From NCBI RefSeq assembly GCF_950023065.1, contig NC_088680.1, forward strand, positions 58,441,350-58,505,349: DNA of 64,000 nt. The letters run 5' to 3'. The notes below the pieces were generated by a model that did no database searches, was not told where the DNA came from, and saw only the letters and a program-made list of their open reading frames with translations. The stretch comes from Planococcus citri. Its lineage: Eukaryota; Arthropoda; Insecta; Hemiptera; Pseudococcidae. Of the stretch, positions 47,282-59,800 are shown one piece after another. The position numbers and the translations under genes were made by a program. The first letter of the stretch is position 1. Every line of letters begins with the position of its first letter.

Positions 47282-50083
47282 TTAGATGGGAATAAAATCG
47301 GGTAAATCACCCAACAAATGTCTCTCAGGGATAATACTAATACTCTTAAGATCACGTTCGTCTATTTTATTTTTCTCGAAATAACGCCAATTATGTCCCT
47401 CTTCATCGTCCGAATCGTCATCTTTGCCTTGGAAAAAGCTCAAATCTCGATGTGGTAAGCGACAAGTGTCCTTTTTAGAGCAGCATGAATTCTCTTTGAA
47501 TTCCGGGCACGCGAAAATGTGCCAGTTAGAACACTGAAATTCAGGTAAAAAAATTATACTCGAGTCACAAATGATTATTTTTATCGATTCGTAAAAATAA
47601 GTGAAACCTGCGATGATTAATTATGACTATTTCAAATAAACATAATATCGATGATGAAAAATCAATTTTAAAAAAAAATTGTGTTTTAAAGTAAAAATCG
47701 CAAAATTTGGCTACTCCTGAGCTTTTCTACATGTACCAATGTAATAACAAGATGGTATGGCAAGTGTGGAAATATTACAACATAATGTTACTGATAAACT
47801 GTATCATTGAATCGGTGAAAAAATAACTTACAATACGTCACTCACAGATAATGGAAGAAATGAGGTACATTTCGCTCATAAACGAAGAATTAATGCGACT
47901 GTCAGATAAAAAAAAAATAAAAAAACAACTCAAGTTTTACCCTTTCTCCATCTTCACAGTATCCTTGCAGAAATTGAGCGCAAATAGGAGCTTCCAACGT
48001 TGGCTTAGCATGTACATATGGACAATTTTCATAGCTACAGTTATTTTTGAGAAAACGTCGACATATTGAAATCTTTTTGGAAGTGAGATCGTGAGATAAA
48101 AGACAATCTTTTTCATCACAGTTGCCTCGAATAAAGCTACACAAACAAACAGGCAGTACAAAATGCACACAGAATTACGTAACTACACGACAAAAATACA
48201 AATGTTTGATTTATTAATTACGATTTCGACTCACTTTTGACACAATGCGACGTATTTTCGATCATGGATACGGTAGCAGTCTCCTTTCAAAAGTTTCGCA
48301 CAAGTACCTTTCTTGCGATAAACTGGGCAAATGGAATTCTTCTTCTTTCTGATTATTTTCCTATTATTTTTATGCTTATTAGAATACCTGAAATTAATCA
48401 TATTCTCAGAACATGGCATACTTCTCATTCACTTCAGTCAATTTTCAAGTAAAATCTGATTTACTCGATGAACGACTAGACTCACCTGGTCCTAAACATG
48501 GAAGTATTTCGCTCACTCGCATATCTTAGTTTCGTCCTAGTCAAATGATTAGTGAAACGCTGGATCCTTCTGCATGGCGAATTCATCATACGAGTAAATA
48601 GAGCATTTTTGTTGGGAGACAGAATAGGATTATTTTTCTTCTCCGCATCAGTTTTATTATTTTTAGCGAATAATGATTTCCTAATCAGCTTATTATTTCC
48701 CAACGAAACGAACATCTTGTTGAAACAATTCTTGGGCAAACCATCTTCGCTTTTATGCCTTCTCCAGATTTTATTCTTGAATTTAGCCCTCTTGATTAAT
48801 TTATTACGAGTCAATAAAACGTATCCGCTGCCTCGATGAATTCGTCTTCGATGTCTTATCACATTGTACAGCACGGAATTGGAAAAGAACGCTTGGTTCT
48901 TGGATTTCGTAACTTTGGGCAGCAACGACGACCTGATTAATTTATTCGGATTGATCGATATCAATCTTTCAGCTTCCGGTGGTGTTTTCTGCGGTTCTCG
49001 ATTTTGTACGACGACACGACTCAGTTTATGTTTGGAAATCGATACTAAAGGTAACAGGTTCTCGTCAACTTTACGTCGACGGAGTTTATGTTTTGATATG
49101 GATACGAGCGGTGAGACGGTTTGAATCGTCGGAGTACTTTTCCTGATAAGTTTACGTTTGGTGAGCACGACCACTGAAGAAGTACTCGAAGCACGAGACG
49201 AATTGAGACGTTTTCGTTTGTGCACAGTTTTCACAACGTCTTCGGCTGCGCCCTGATTTATTCGTACTAGAGAATGGCGTTTAATTATGAAATTTTTACT
49301 CAGGTTTTTCATCAGCTTTTCCTTATTCACTAATGACATAGATATGGCGACTGGTTTATTCTTCCGTATCAATTTACTACGCGTGCAAAGTACCGGTACA
49401 TTGGATGATCTTCGTTTTTGACTAGGTGATTTCGATGTGACGTTTTCTTTCAACGGTACGACGCCTGTTTTCTTGATTAATTTATGTTTCGAAATTGAGA
49501 TCAACGAATGATTATTACTGCTCGCTGCGGTCTTCTTCTTGTAAAAATCAAGTACTCGTTTTTTCAAGTCTGGTACATTCAACGTATTCTGAGGTAAATA
49601 TCGGTCATTAATAAAACAGCATGATTGTATATCCAGTGGTGAACTCGATATACACGTGGTATCACAGGAATTATGGAAAAACCATCCTTTCGAAAATACC
49701 GAATGAAATGGCACGGAATCGTTAGCCGACGGAGTATCACAGACATTGGTTGATTTTTGATTTTCCCATTTGTACTTAGACGTGGGTTTTGGCTGCTCTG
49801 ATGCAACTTGTTGACTCGGTGCAGTAGCTTTGTTGACGGAATCTCGATACATAACGGCGCTCAATTCGTAGAATTTCTCTTTGATAAAGTTGTTGAACGA
49901 ATTATCCACTTGGTTGTTGTATCCCAATCGAACGGAAGCAAATGGGGTTGAGTTGTTTGGAGGTTGCGATGAGTCATGGTTGACGGTGGCCTCCGACGAA
50001 TACGCGGATTTGTGAGCATGGTAACTGAATAATGGGTTCACGTGAACCTTATGGTTACATAGACTCGGGTTGTTTGAATACAT
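47282..50083 (-). CDS. ZC3H3: CCCH zinc-finger protein ZC3H3
   Basis: Nuclear protein linked in animals to poly(A) tail formation and mRNA export. Four exons in phase: 48486-50083, 48235-48387, 47941-48136 and 47282-47533, giving 732 aa. The large first exon encodes a disordered, basic N-terminal region with about ten copies of a short motif of the form S-x-x-KLIRK (SISKHKLIKK, SISKHKLRRR, LTRNKLIKR, LGNNKLIRK). The C-terminal exons encode five tandem CCCH fingers: CPVYRKKGTC to YRIH, CQNFIRGNC to LLSH, CRRFLKNNC to PYVH, CAQFLQGYC to SNWH, and CPEFKENSC to RLPH. An acidic tail follows, ending LPDFIPI. The motif repeats plus five fingers fit ZC3H3 better than CPSF30. The start is the first ATG of the large exon. 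Confidence 0.92.
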
Positions 50084-51292
50084 TTGGTTAGATAAGCAGA
50101 AGAGTACGACGAATTTTAAATTGTATTATCCTGAGAAAGAAACAGTGATAATTTACTTTACGTTAGAATAATAATCAAATGATGTAATTTGTATTGGAAA
50201 AAATGTAAGTCCATAAAATGAAACTTGAAAGTGCATACTTGATAGTGAAACTGATACTAGTGTTCGAGATGAGATGATTCCACATTACACACGATTGATG
50301 AATTTACGAAATTTGAAGTCTTATGGCTTATCTTTATCGTCAAGAACTTTACAAAAACTTACAAAATGAAAAGATGATGAACTTTCGAACTTTCAGGTGA
50401 TAAAATTTGCTTTGTTTATGATTTTTGATTTAAATGCCACATCATCGCGAAAAAAATTGAATGAATAAGAATTAGTTTTTGAAAAATGTACATTAATTTT
50501 TGATTTTATTTCATTTTAAATCGAGTAAAGAAATTATTCAGCTTTGTAGTGAAACTTTTTCACATTTTAAGCTGAAAATTCATCAAGAAATGTTCATTTA
50601 ATCAAAATTTTCTTCGAAAAAAGAATTTTATTGAGAGATTAAAAAAAAATGAAAATTTTCAGCGACACTAGCGATTCTAGAGATTTATTTGAAAACGAAC
50701 AACGAAACTCTCGCCTCCGCATTGAAAATGGCCTCAACTTTGAAAGGAAAAAACTAATTTGTTTGAATTTTATCATCTTGCTTGAAAACTTTGAATTTAT
50801 TTTGAACTTTTGAAGTTTTTTTGAACTTATTGATGAGAAATTGAGAATGAACAGTGCTCTTAAACTTTCGTGAACATTCTCACAGTGCCCCAGAAGTTGT
50901 ATCTTTTGTCTAATTTCACGTTGCTATGTTCCTATGTTCCCCAATTCAAGTTCTGCTGTTCCGATGAAGAAGAATATTTGTTTCACTCATTCGGTCATTT
51001 TACAAGATATTTGAATTTGAATGTGTTTCTATGGATCGTACAAGTAATAATTCCAACACTATCCTATCATGTGATGAATCGAAATTCTCTGGTACTACCT
51101 TGAGAGTCGTAGTACCATCGTAGCAATTATTCATTCATCTTGTTTGTGTACTTGGCCTCATAATCAATCATGAATAATGAATTGAGAAACAACAACTCGG
51201 ATCTTTTATTGATATCGGTAGGTATACCTACTTTTAGTAGATTTTAGCTCTTCTTTTCCTTCTCATTAGTGTTTCATCATGTCATTTTGCAG
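50084..51292. promoter_or_regulatory. divergent upstream region of ZC3H3 and the PRDM10-like gene
   Basis: Spacer between head-to-head starts. It should hold both promoters and noncoding first exons; the plus-strand gene's ATG lies immediately after an acceptor (CATTTTGCAG), so it has at least one noncoding exon upstream. The frame 50870-51103 has no support. Confidence 0.45.
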
Positions 51293-53672
51293 ATGAACCC
51301 AGCTGAGAATACTTGCGGCCAAAAGGCAGAAATGAGTTACCAGCTCAACGACAGTGAAATGGTACTAACTACTTCGTCTCTGGTGAATGGGAGCAACTAT
51401 ACATTGTCCCCGATGAAAGCTCATTGCGAAATGTTGAGGGGTTCCAGTTCATCTGGAGGTACTATACTCCAATATCGATTTTTCATGTTCTTCAAACGCC
51501 GTCTAATCTCTTCATCTTTTTGCAGAGTACATCGAAAAAGACCAGTTTATGCGCGAAATTACGGACGAAGTACGATTAAATATGTCCGATATGAATTCTC
51601 GTTACCGACCTACCAGACAACCCTCGTTAAATTTCCAAAAAGTATCATTGACAGACGACACTGCGTCGAATTATTCCTTCAAGTCGCTCTCCAATGATAT
51701 TCAAGATCTGTCGTTTTCCGTCGACTTACGTACGTTGAATCGTGACGTTCCAGAAAACACGAATTTCAATTATTATAACAGAGGTGTTAGTTCGTCTGAT
51801 ATGTATAACACCGAGTTCTCCCACGATTTTCCGAATAATAACTTCGCTCCAAATTTACCGAGTACTTCGAGTGGGTTTTCAGCGGAAGATGCGTCGACAA
51901 ACTACGTTTTGACGGAGAATCAATCTGACGAACTATTGTTGAATGGAATCGAGTTGAATGAAAACGAAAAAGTTAGTTTGGTCGAATATTATAGATTCAC
52001 GTTTACTTTGTAATATTTCACAATTCGTATTTGTTTTGAAATAGCTGATCCTATCCAACGAGGAACTCGCCATGTTGACTCAGGGTAAACCAGGATCATG
52101 TTTGGAATTAATTTTAAATAATGGCGAAGTACTATACGCGGTGATCGACTCCGGAAACGATTATTCTCCTTCATCACCTAAAATGCTCCAGGTTTGTGTC
52201 GTTTTCAACGTCTTAATTCTGCACTCGCTCATTTCCTAATACCGGAAAACTCTTTTTACAGATATCCAAAGATATACTTCCCCAGCGCCAATGCCCAGTA
52301 CCGGTAGAAATGAATACGAATTTAGTTCACGTAAACGATATGCAAGCTGAATCTCAATACGCGTGTAATTTCTCCAAAACGCCCATTTCCGAATTCAATA
52401 ACGATACCAACTATCATTCGGTTATATCGACATCGCTTTCTAAAACCATAGATTCGTCTCCCATCAGCACCGAAAGTTTCAACTTATGTTGCGATTTCCC
52501 TTCGAACGAAACATCCAATCAATTCACATCGGTCATAGATTCGTACCCGATTATATCCGAGAAACAAATCTCTTACGAACATTCGTGTCCGACGACTTCT
52601 TCTCATAAAGAAATACCTACCCAGACTAATTCTAAAATTGTACCCAACCCTCAGGTTCAACCTATCCCATCGAAACTCGACTATTTCCCGAATGCGGTGA
52701 ATTCCATCGTCGTTTCCGAAACGGGTAAAAAGTACCCGAAGAAGTATTCTTTTTATTCTAATTTCCCATCGTATTTAAATCAAGATCAAAATTACGATAA
52801 ACGTGAAAAACACGATATACCCGAAGAAACCACCGCTTCGAATTCTAATCAAACCAACACCGATCCGAAAACCACCATTGAGAACGAATTAGCTAGAAAT
52901 ATTGCTGGGAATACCGAACAGGAGCTTTTGAAACGAGGGTTTCATCAAGTTGATAGTTCCGAAGTGCAAAGTATGTTGGAGTTTTACTGTTCCAGTACTC
53001 TTATCTGAATTAAGCTTGTATTAATTGTGAGATTTTGTTTAGGAACTTCACCTTTGCGCGAAAATATCTCTGTGCTGAAACGAAACGTTACTTCGGATAT
53101 TCCAAAGGATAGTAATCGTACGTCTGTTATCAACGTCACGAATAAAAAGCAGCTCAACAATGAAGGAAATGCAATCAATAGTAAATTTTGTAAGTTGGAC
53201 AATATTTTGTATATTATTTTGTTGTTGAAATCCGGTGTTTTATAGTCGATTTTTTTTTTTGTAGTAAATTCACGTTCGGAATCTGCTTTAAATAGTATCT
53301 GCGACAGAGCTGTTCAGTCTCGAGCTAGAGCTACGTTACCTTCGGCGTATTTATCTATTAATCGAATTAAATCTGACTCTGGTTCTAAAAAACCAGGTAT
53401 GTTGTTGTTTCTTCGAACTTATTGTTGAGCTTAATTACGAGATATTGATTTTAATGGGTAATTTTCCTTCAGTTTATGGAGTATTTGCGAAGAAAACAAT
53501 TCCCAGTAGAACACAATTTGGCCCATTTGAAGGAGTATTGATTAAACAAGAAGAAGAGGATTCCATAGATGATGATTCTCATACCGAACTACGTCTTACG
53601 GTTGAGACCGATAAGGGCGAATTTTTCAGACTGGATGTATCCAACGAAGGTAAATTATTCATTGCAGTTTGA
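51293..53672 (+). CDS. PRDM10-like protein, N-terminal part (PR domain incomplete)
   Basis: Putative transcription regulator. Seven exons in phase: 51293-51458, 51526-51971, 52045-52191, 52262-52970, 53043-53189, 53265-53396 and 53473-53672 (648 aa to the stop). Residues 1 to about 540 are Ser/Asn-rich and unrecognised. Exons 6-7 encode the start of a PR/SET domain: RARATLPSAYLSI, then GVFAKKTIPSRTQFGPFEG, an acidic insert and GEFFRLDVSNEG, in the order seen in PRDM10. The domain then stops before the NWM-containing half and before any C2H2 finger. A good donor (GAAG/GTAAAT) lies at 53649/53650, so the gene may continue through a long intron past the window end; otherwise reading through gives LFIAV and a stop. 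No later exon was found in 53.7-64 kb. Confidence 0.7.
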
Positions 53673-53843
53673 AAAATATTTTTAAAAACGTAAAATAATT
53701 TATTGAAAATGAAAGTTGAATTCGACTACATTTCTACAAAAAAAAAAAAAAAACACGACTAAAACTAAGTATAAAAATTTTACATTAATTACATCACAAT
53801 AAATTAAACCGAAGGATTAAATTACACAGAATTTTGGTTATTC

Positions 53844-56800
53844 TCAGCTAGATAAATTATACGTCGAATAATCATCCTGATACGTTTGAGGAAGTTGATT
53901 CATATTGTATTCTTTATGATGAGGATAATATATTTTCTCATAAACGATGCTCGGCTGCTGAGTTTTCTGATGAGCGAATAAATGCGATTTAAGCGTCAAC
54001 AATAAAACTAATATTTTACCGATACCGACGCTTATCAAAGATAAGACAATGAGCACGTTCAACTTGACTAAAATTGCTCCCAATAAAGTAGCCAGCATCG
54101 TTGACACGATAGCAATCAAATCCTTCGGTCCGCGTCCTTCAAATCCACCTGTAAACAAAATAAAGGATTAAAGTTGAACGTACTCTAATTAAACGTTACT
54201 TTTAATCGTCTATTCCCACAAACTAGATGTTTTTTTTTCACCTCCTTTTGCTACTTTTCTAAGAACATAGGTAAGTTTATAGCCGAATACTTTTAAAAAA
54301 CAGTTCGTCAAGAGTTAATCATTAGAAAATTAATTCGTCGGGAATACGATACGATTTATTAACGTTGTGAAAATACCTGTACCATTGTTAGGTACCTAAT
54401 ACCTATTATGAAAAAAAAAAAACTGGTTTCATGGATTGTGGTGCCGTTGTAATAGAAGTGCTTACATAATATTATTTTTTACGTTTATACGGTCCGGTAA
54501 TTTGCACTCGCGAAGTATATGCGGACGAAGAGTAACCTAAGAGGTTTTTAATTGAATAATTGGATTACATGGTTAGGTCTAGGTGAAGGTACTCGGGCAT
54601 TAATTTGTCGGAATTCGATGACCAGTTCAACGATTCAATTGACATGCATCGAGGACTGATGTGATCGTATTATGTGTGTGCATTTTTTTTGTGGAGGCGA
54701 GAAACAGTTTTTGAATTTTTTTAGATACATCGCTGATGATTATTTGGCGAGGTTTTTCTCTCTCTAATATTGGTTAGAATGAGTGTAATTTTCGCTTGAG
54801 GAATTTTTCTGCGAATTTATTACGCTGGGTAGAGCGATTTTAATGGATATTCGTGTTTACCTTCTGGGTATAGTGCTCTTTTTTTTGGTCGAGATGTAAA
54901 CTGAATAAGATTCTATGTAATTAGGTTACGAATTTTTCTGCATTTTAACGCCTCGGATATTGAAATTAGTAGATTTATAAAATTTTAAATGTACCTAATA
55001 ATTTTATAAAATTGTGATTTTTTTTTTATTACGTTGAGTTGTCTCGTGATTTTTACAAATTATAAAAACACTGGTAAAATTTGTGCTAATTTAAAAAAAA
55101 TTGATTTTTTTAGGACACCTTGTGTTTTATATGAAATGATGTTATACTTACAGGGTGTTCAAAAAGTTTTAGTATTGGTGGCTGAATCTTTAGCAGATTC
55201 TGGAGAACGTACGATTTTTTTCTCATGAGAATTGGGAAATTAGAATTTTACGTTTTAGAACCTTGAAGGAACCAGAAGATTTAATCCATTGTACCAGTAA
55301 CTCGAAGCGACCAAAAAATTAAGTCAGATCCTCCAATTTTGCTCAATTTTTCTTGTGGGCTCCTTTCAAGAGTACGAGTAGTAAATCGAGCACTTTCATT
55401 TGCGTCTTTACTCATCACTTCATCAGGAAATTGGTTGAAGGAGGGGAGGGACCTCGTAATTTTCTCGTTTTAATGATTTCTAATAAATCTGCTAATTTTT
55501 GCTCATATACCGCTGCGCTGGTTGAACTTGGAGTAAAATTGTTCGCGATATTTTCAAGAAAATAGATGAGAATTTTGAAATCGGTAATTGAAATTTGAAA
55601 AGCTTAAACTCGTTTGCAATGCAAGCTCAAAATTTGACAAAATTACACGAAGGACCCCCCTTTTTACCTTTCTTTTAACAAACCTATTTCCAAATTAGGA
55701 TCTCAACTCACCATTGAAGCGGAGGGGGGCACAAAAGCAATCAATTTTTATTTAAATTCCAAAAAAACTTAAATATAAAGTGACATGTCGTTTGTTATTA
55801 CAAATTCAAAGGTGCTGGGTTAAAATTTTTTGTATTGACCAGTTGTGATTTTGCTCTTTTATATCTTTATGCTATGCAATGCAGATTATATTTTATGTTT
55901 ATTTTTGTTGTTTTTTGAAAAACAGCGCTAGCTAGACGTAGAATCATAACTGATAAGGTGGATTTTTGAAATACCCAAACACTGATTAGCGATGTTTTTT
56001 AGAAAACAACAGTAGCTAGATGGAGAATCTTAATTCATAAAGTGGTTTTTCAAGTAACCATATTAAATTGTTCATCTGTCATTTTTTTTTTTTTTTTTGA
56101 AAACTTTTTTTAAAGAGCATCAAAACTCAAAAGGTGGATTTTTGAAATAACCAAATGTTGATTAGCGATGTTTTTTAGAAAACAACGGTTGCTAGATGGA
56201 GAATCTTAATTTATAAAGTTGTTTTTCAAGTAACCATGTTAAATTGTTTATCGGTTGTTTTTTTTTTTTTTGAAAACTTTTTTATAGAGAATCAGAACTG
56301 AAAAGGTGGATTTTTAAAATAACCAAATGTTGATTAGCGATTTTTTTTTTAGAAAACAACATAAGCTAGATGAAGAATCTTAATTCATAAAGTGGTTTTT
56401 AATCTGTCGTTCTTTTAAAAACTATTTTTTATGGAAAATCAAAACTTGAAAAGTGGATTTTTGAAATAACCAAATGTTGATTAGCGATGTTTTTTTTAGA
56501 AAACAACGTTAGGTAGATGAAGAATCCCTATTCATAAAGTGGTTTTTCAAGTAACCATCATAACCATGTTAAATTGTTCATCTGTTGTGTTTTTTACAAC
56601 TTTTTTAAATGAAGAATCAAAACTCAAAAGGTGGATTTTTGAAATAACCAAATATTGATAAGCGATTTTTTTTTTTTAGAAAACAACGTTAGCTAGATGA
56701 AGAATCTTAATTCATAATGTGGTTTTTCATGTGTCGTTTTTTTAAAACTTTTTTTTATGGAGAATCAAAACTTATGAAGTGGATTTTTAAAATAACCAAA

Positions 56801-59800
56801 TATTGATAAGCGATTTTTTTTTTTAGAAAACAACGTTAGCTAGATGAAGAATCTTAATTCATAATGTGGTTTTTCATGTGTCGTTTTTTTAAAACTTTTT
56901 TTTATGGAGAATCAAAACTTATGAAGTGGATTTTTAAAAGAACCAAATGTTGATTAGCGATGTTTTTTTTTTAGAAAACAACGTTAGCTAGATGAAGAAT
57001 CCTAATTCATAGAGTGGTTTTTCAAGTAACCATGTTAAATTGTTCATCTGCTGTGTTTTTTTAAAACCTTTTTTAAGAAGAATCAAAACTCAAAAGGTGG
57101 ATTTTTGAAATAACCAAAATGTTGATTAGCGATTTTTTTTAGAAAACAACGTTAGCTAGATGAAGCATCTTAATTCATAAAGTGGTTTTTCAAGCAACCA
57201 TGTTGAATTGTTCATCTGTTGTGTTTTTTACAACTTTTTTAAATGAAGGATCAAAACTCAAAAGGTGGATTTTTGAAATAACCAAATATTGATAAGCGAT
57301 TTTTTTTTTTTTTTTAGAAAACAACGTTAGCTAGATGAAGAATCTTAATTCATGACGTGGTTTTTCATGTGTCGTTTTTTTAAAACTTTTTTTTATGGAG
57401 AATCAAAACTTATGAAGTGGATTTTTAAAAGAACCAAATGTTGATTAGCGATGTTTTTTTTAGAAAACAACGTTAGCTAGATGAAGAATACTAATTCATA
57501 GAGTGGTTTTTCAAGTAACCATGTTAAATTGTTCATCTGTTGTTTTTTTAAAAACTTTTTTTAATGGAGAATCAAAACTCAAAAGGTGGATTTTTGAAAT
57601 ACCCAAATGTTGATTAGTGATGTTCTTCTAGAAAACAACGTTAGCTAGATGAAGAATCTTAATTCATAACGTGGTTTTTCATCTGTCGTTTTTTTAAAAC
57701 TTTTTTTAATGGAGAATCAAAATTCAAAACTTATGAAGTGGTTTTTTAAAAGAACCAAATGTTGATTAGCGATGTTTTTTTTTTAGAAAACAACGTTAGC
57801 TAGATGAAGAATCCTAATTCATAGAGTGGTTTTTCAAGTAACCATGTTGAATTGTTTATCTGTCATGTTTTTTTTTTTCAAACAACATTTTATTTATAGA
57901 GAATCAAAACTCATAAGGTTGATTTTTGAAAATACCAAAATGTTGATTAGCGATGTTTTTTTAGAAAACAACGTTAGCTAGATAGAGAATCTCAATTCAT
58001 AGCGTGGTTTTTCGAGTATCCATGTTCAATTGTTTATCTGTTGTGTTTTTTGAAAAGCAACATTTCCTATTTATGGAGAATCATAACTCATATGGTGGTT
58101 TTTTGTAATACTTGATTTTTTTAAAAACAACTTTAACTGGATAAAGGATCTGAATTCTTGAAGTGGTTTTTCACTTTCAAGTATAGATATTTATATTTTG
58201 TCATGTTTTTTGAAAAACAACATTATGGGTAATTCTCAGAAAAAGGTAAAATTCGTGTACATGGCAAATTTCTCAACGGTTTTAGCATGAATTTTTTTTT
58301 TTTTTTTTTGGTCCATTCAAGAATGACCCCGCACACATTTCACACATGGTATTGAGGTTTTTAGACCCTCCTTTCATTGGTGTACATTTGATTTTATACC
58401 CCAAATGTCCTTCGACTTGGCTGTCACACATCATGTTTTTGAAAATTAATGTTATAAAGTATCATGAACTTCATTTTTTTTTGGAAAAATTGACACATTC
58501 TCATTATCATAGAACATGAAGGTCACTTATTGTGCAAATTGCAATTGCAATAAGTTTATAGGAAGCTCACAATTCACATTTGAAAACTGTCACACACTTT
58601 TTGCGCAAATTTTCGAGCAATTTTCAATCATTTTTGGTAGCTTCCCAATCCAACATTTTTTTCTGGTGAGTGGCTGCACTGGTTCACTGATCTCATAGAA
58701 ATGTTACCCCGCACCGTTCTTTTTAAAAACTACATTACAGCTCGTTCTGATCGTACTTATCTGTGAAGTTTTGATATTTCGCAAAATCTGTGTCCTTCGG
58801 CTTGGTGTTTTCATTTACGCCAATGAACCCGCCAAAACCAATAATTGAGCACGGGAAGTTATTCTACATGATAAGTACACATTTATTACGTGTTAAAAAT
58901 CGAATAATGTCCAGTAGGTAAGGCTAGAAACGAAAAAACATTGAGATTGTCCTTCGGCTTGTCCAGCGCCCATTTGTCCTTCGACTTGGCCAAATTTCAG
59001 ACAGCTGTACTTTTATCGCGCTAGTCGGCATATTACACGATAATACAAGCAAAATTTTACATTTTCTCCCTCCCCACACTTCACCTCTACCCCTACCAAA
59101 AAAATAAGTCCCGATTCGAACTCTGCGGCCTGAAAAACATAAATCGACATATTACACGATAATATAAGCAAAATTTGACATTTTCCCCCTCCCCACGCCT
59201 CACCCTCCACCTCTACAAAAAAAATAACTCCAGATTCGAATTCTACGACCTTGAAAACATGTCAATCGACATATTACACATCGATGAGGGTCGAATTCTA
59301 ATTATCGCCGTTTTAGGGGGGCCGGGGTCCACAGTGGGGGGGATTGAATTGAGGCCAACACTAGAAAAGGGATCTGGGACACATATACAAATGATTCCCA
59401 CTTGAAATTTTCCAAAAAAATGATTTTCGTTTTTCAAAATTATGCATATCAAAATCGACCCTTTTTCTGAGAATTACCCTTAGGTATAATTATGGAGAAT
59501 CATAACTCATAAAGTGGTTTTTCAAGTATGCGTGGTCATTTGTGATGTTTTTTGAGAAATAAAGTTAACTAGATCTGAAAAATCATAATTCAGAAGATAA
59601 TTTTGTGATTTTTGTCTAAATTACTGAGTATTTCATCAGTTTTTTTTGGCGTTTTCAGTTGTTTTTGCGGCAATATTTTAATTGATTTTAACAAAGCTTT
59701 TTTCAGTTTTTGGTAACTTTTCCTAAATTTTAATGTAATTTGTTATTCCTTAATTTTTTGGGTAATCTTGGGGGATTTTTATCGGACTTTGTGTAATTTT

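Noticed and set aside
39442..51320. The string ATGAACCCAGC(A/T)GA occurs both in the WDR26 5' exon (39442) and at the PRDM10-like start (51293)
   Set aside because: In WDR26 it opens an eight-codon ORF that stops at once; the match is short and flanks differ, so it is most simply coincidence.
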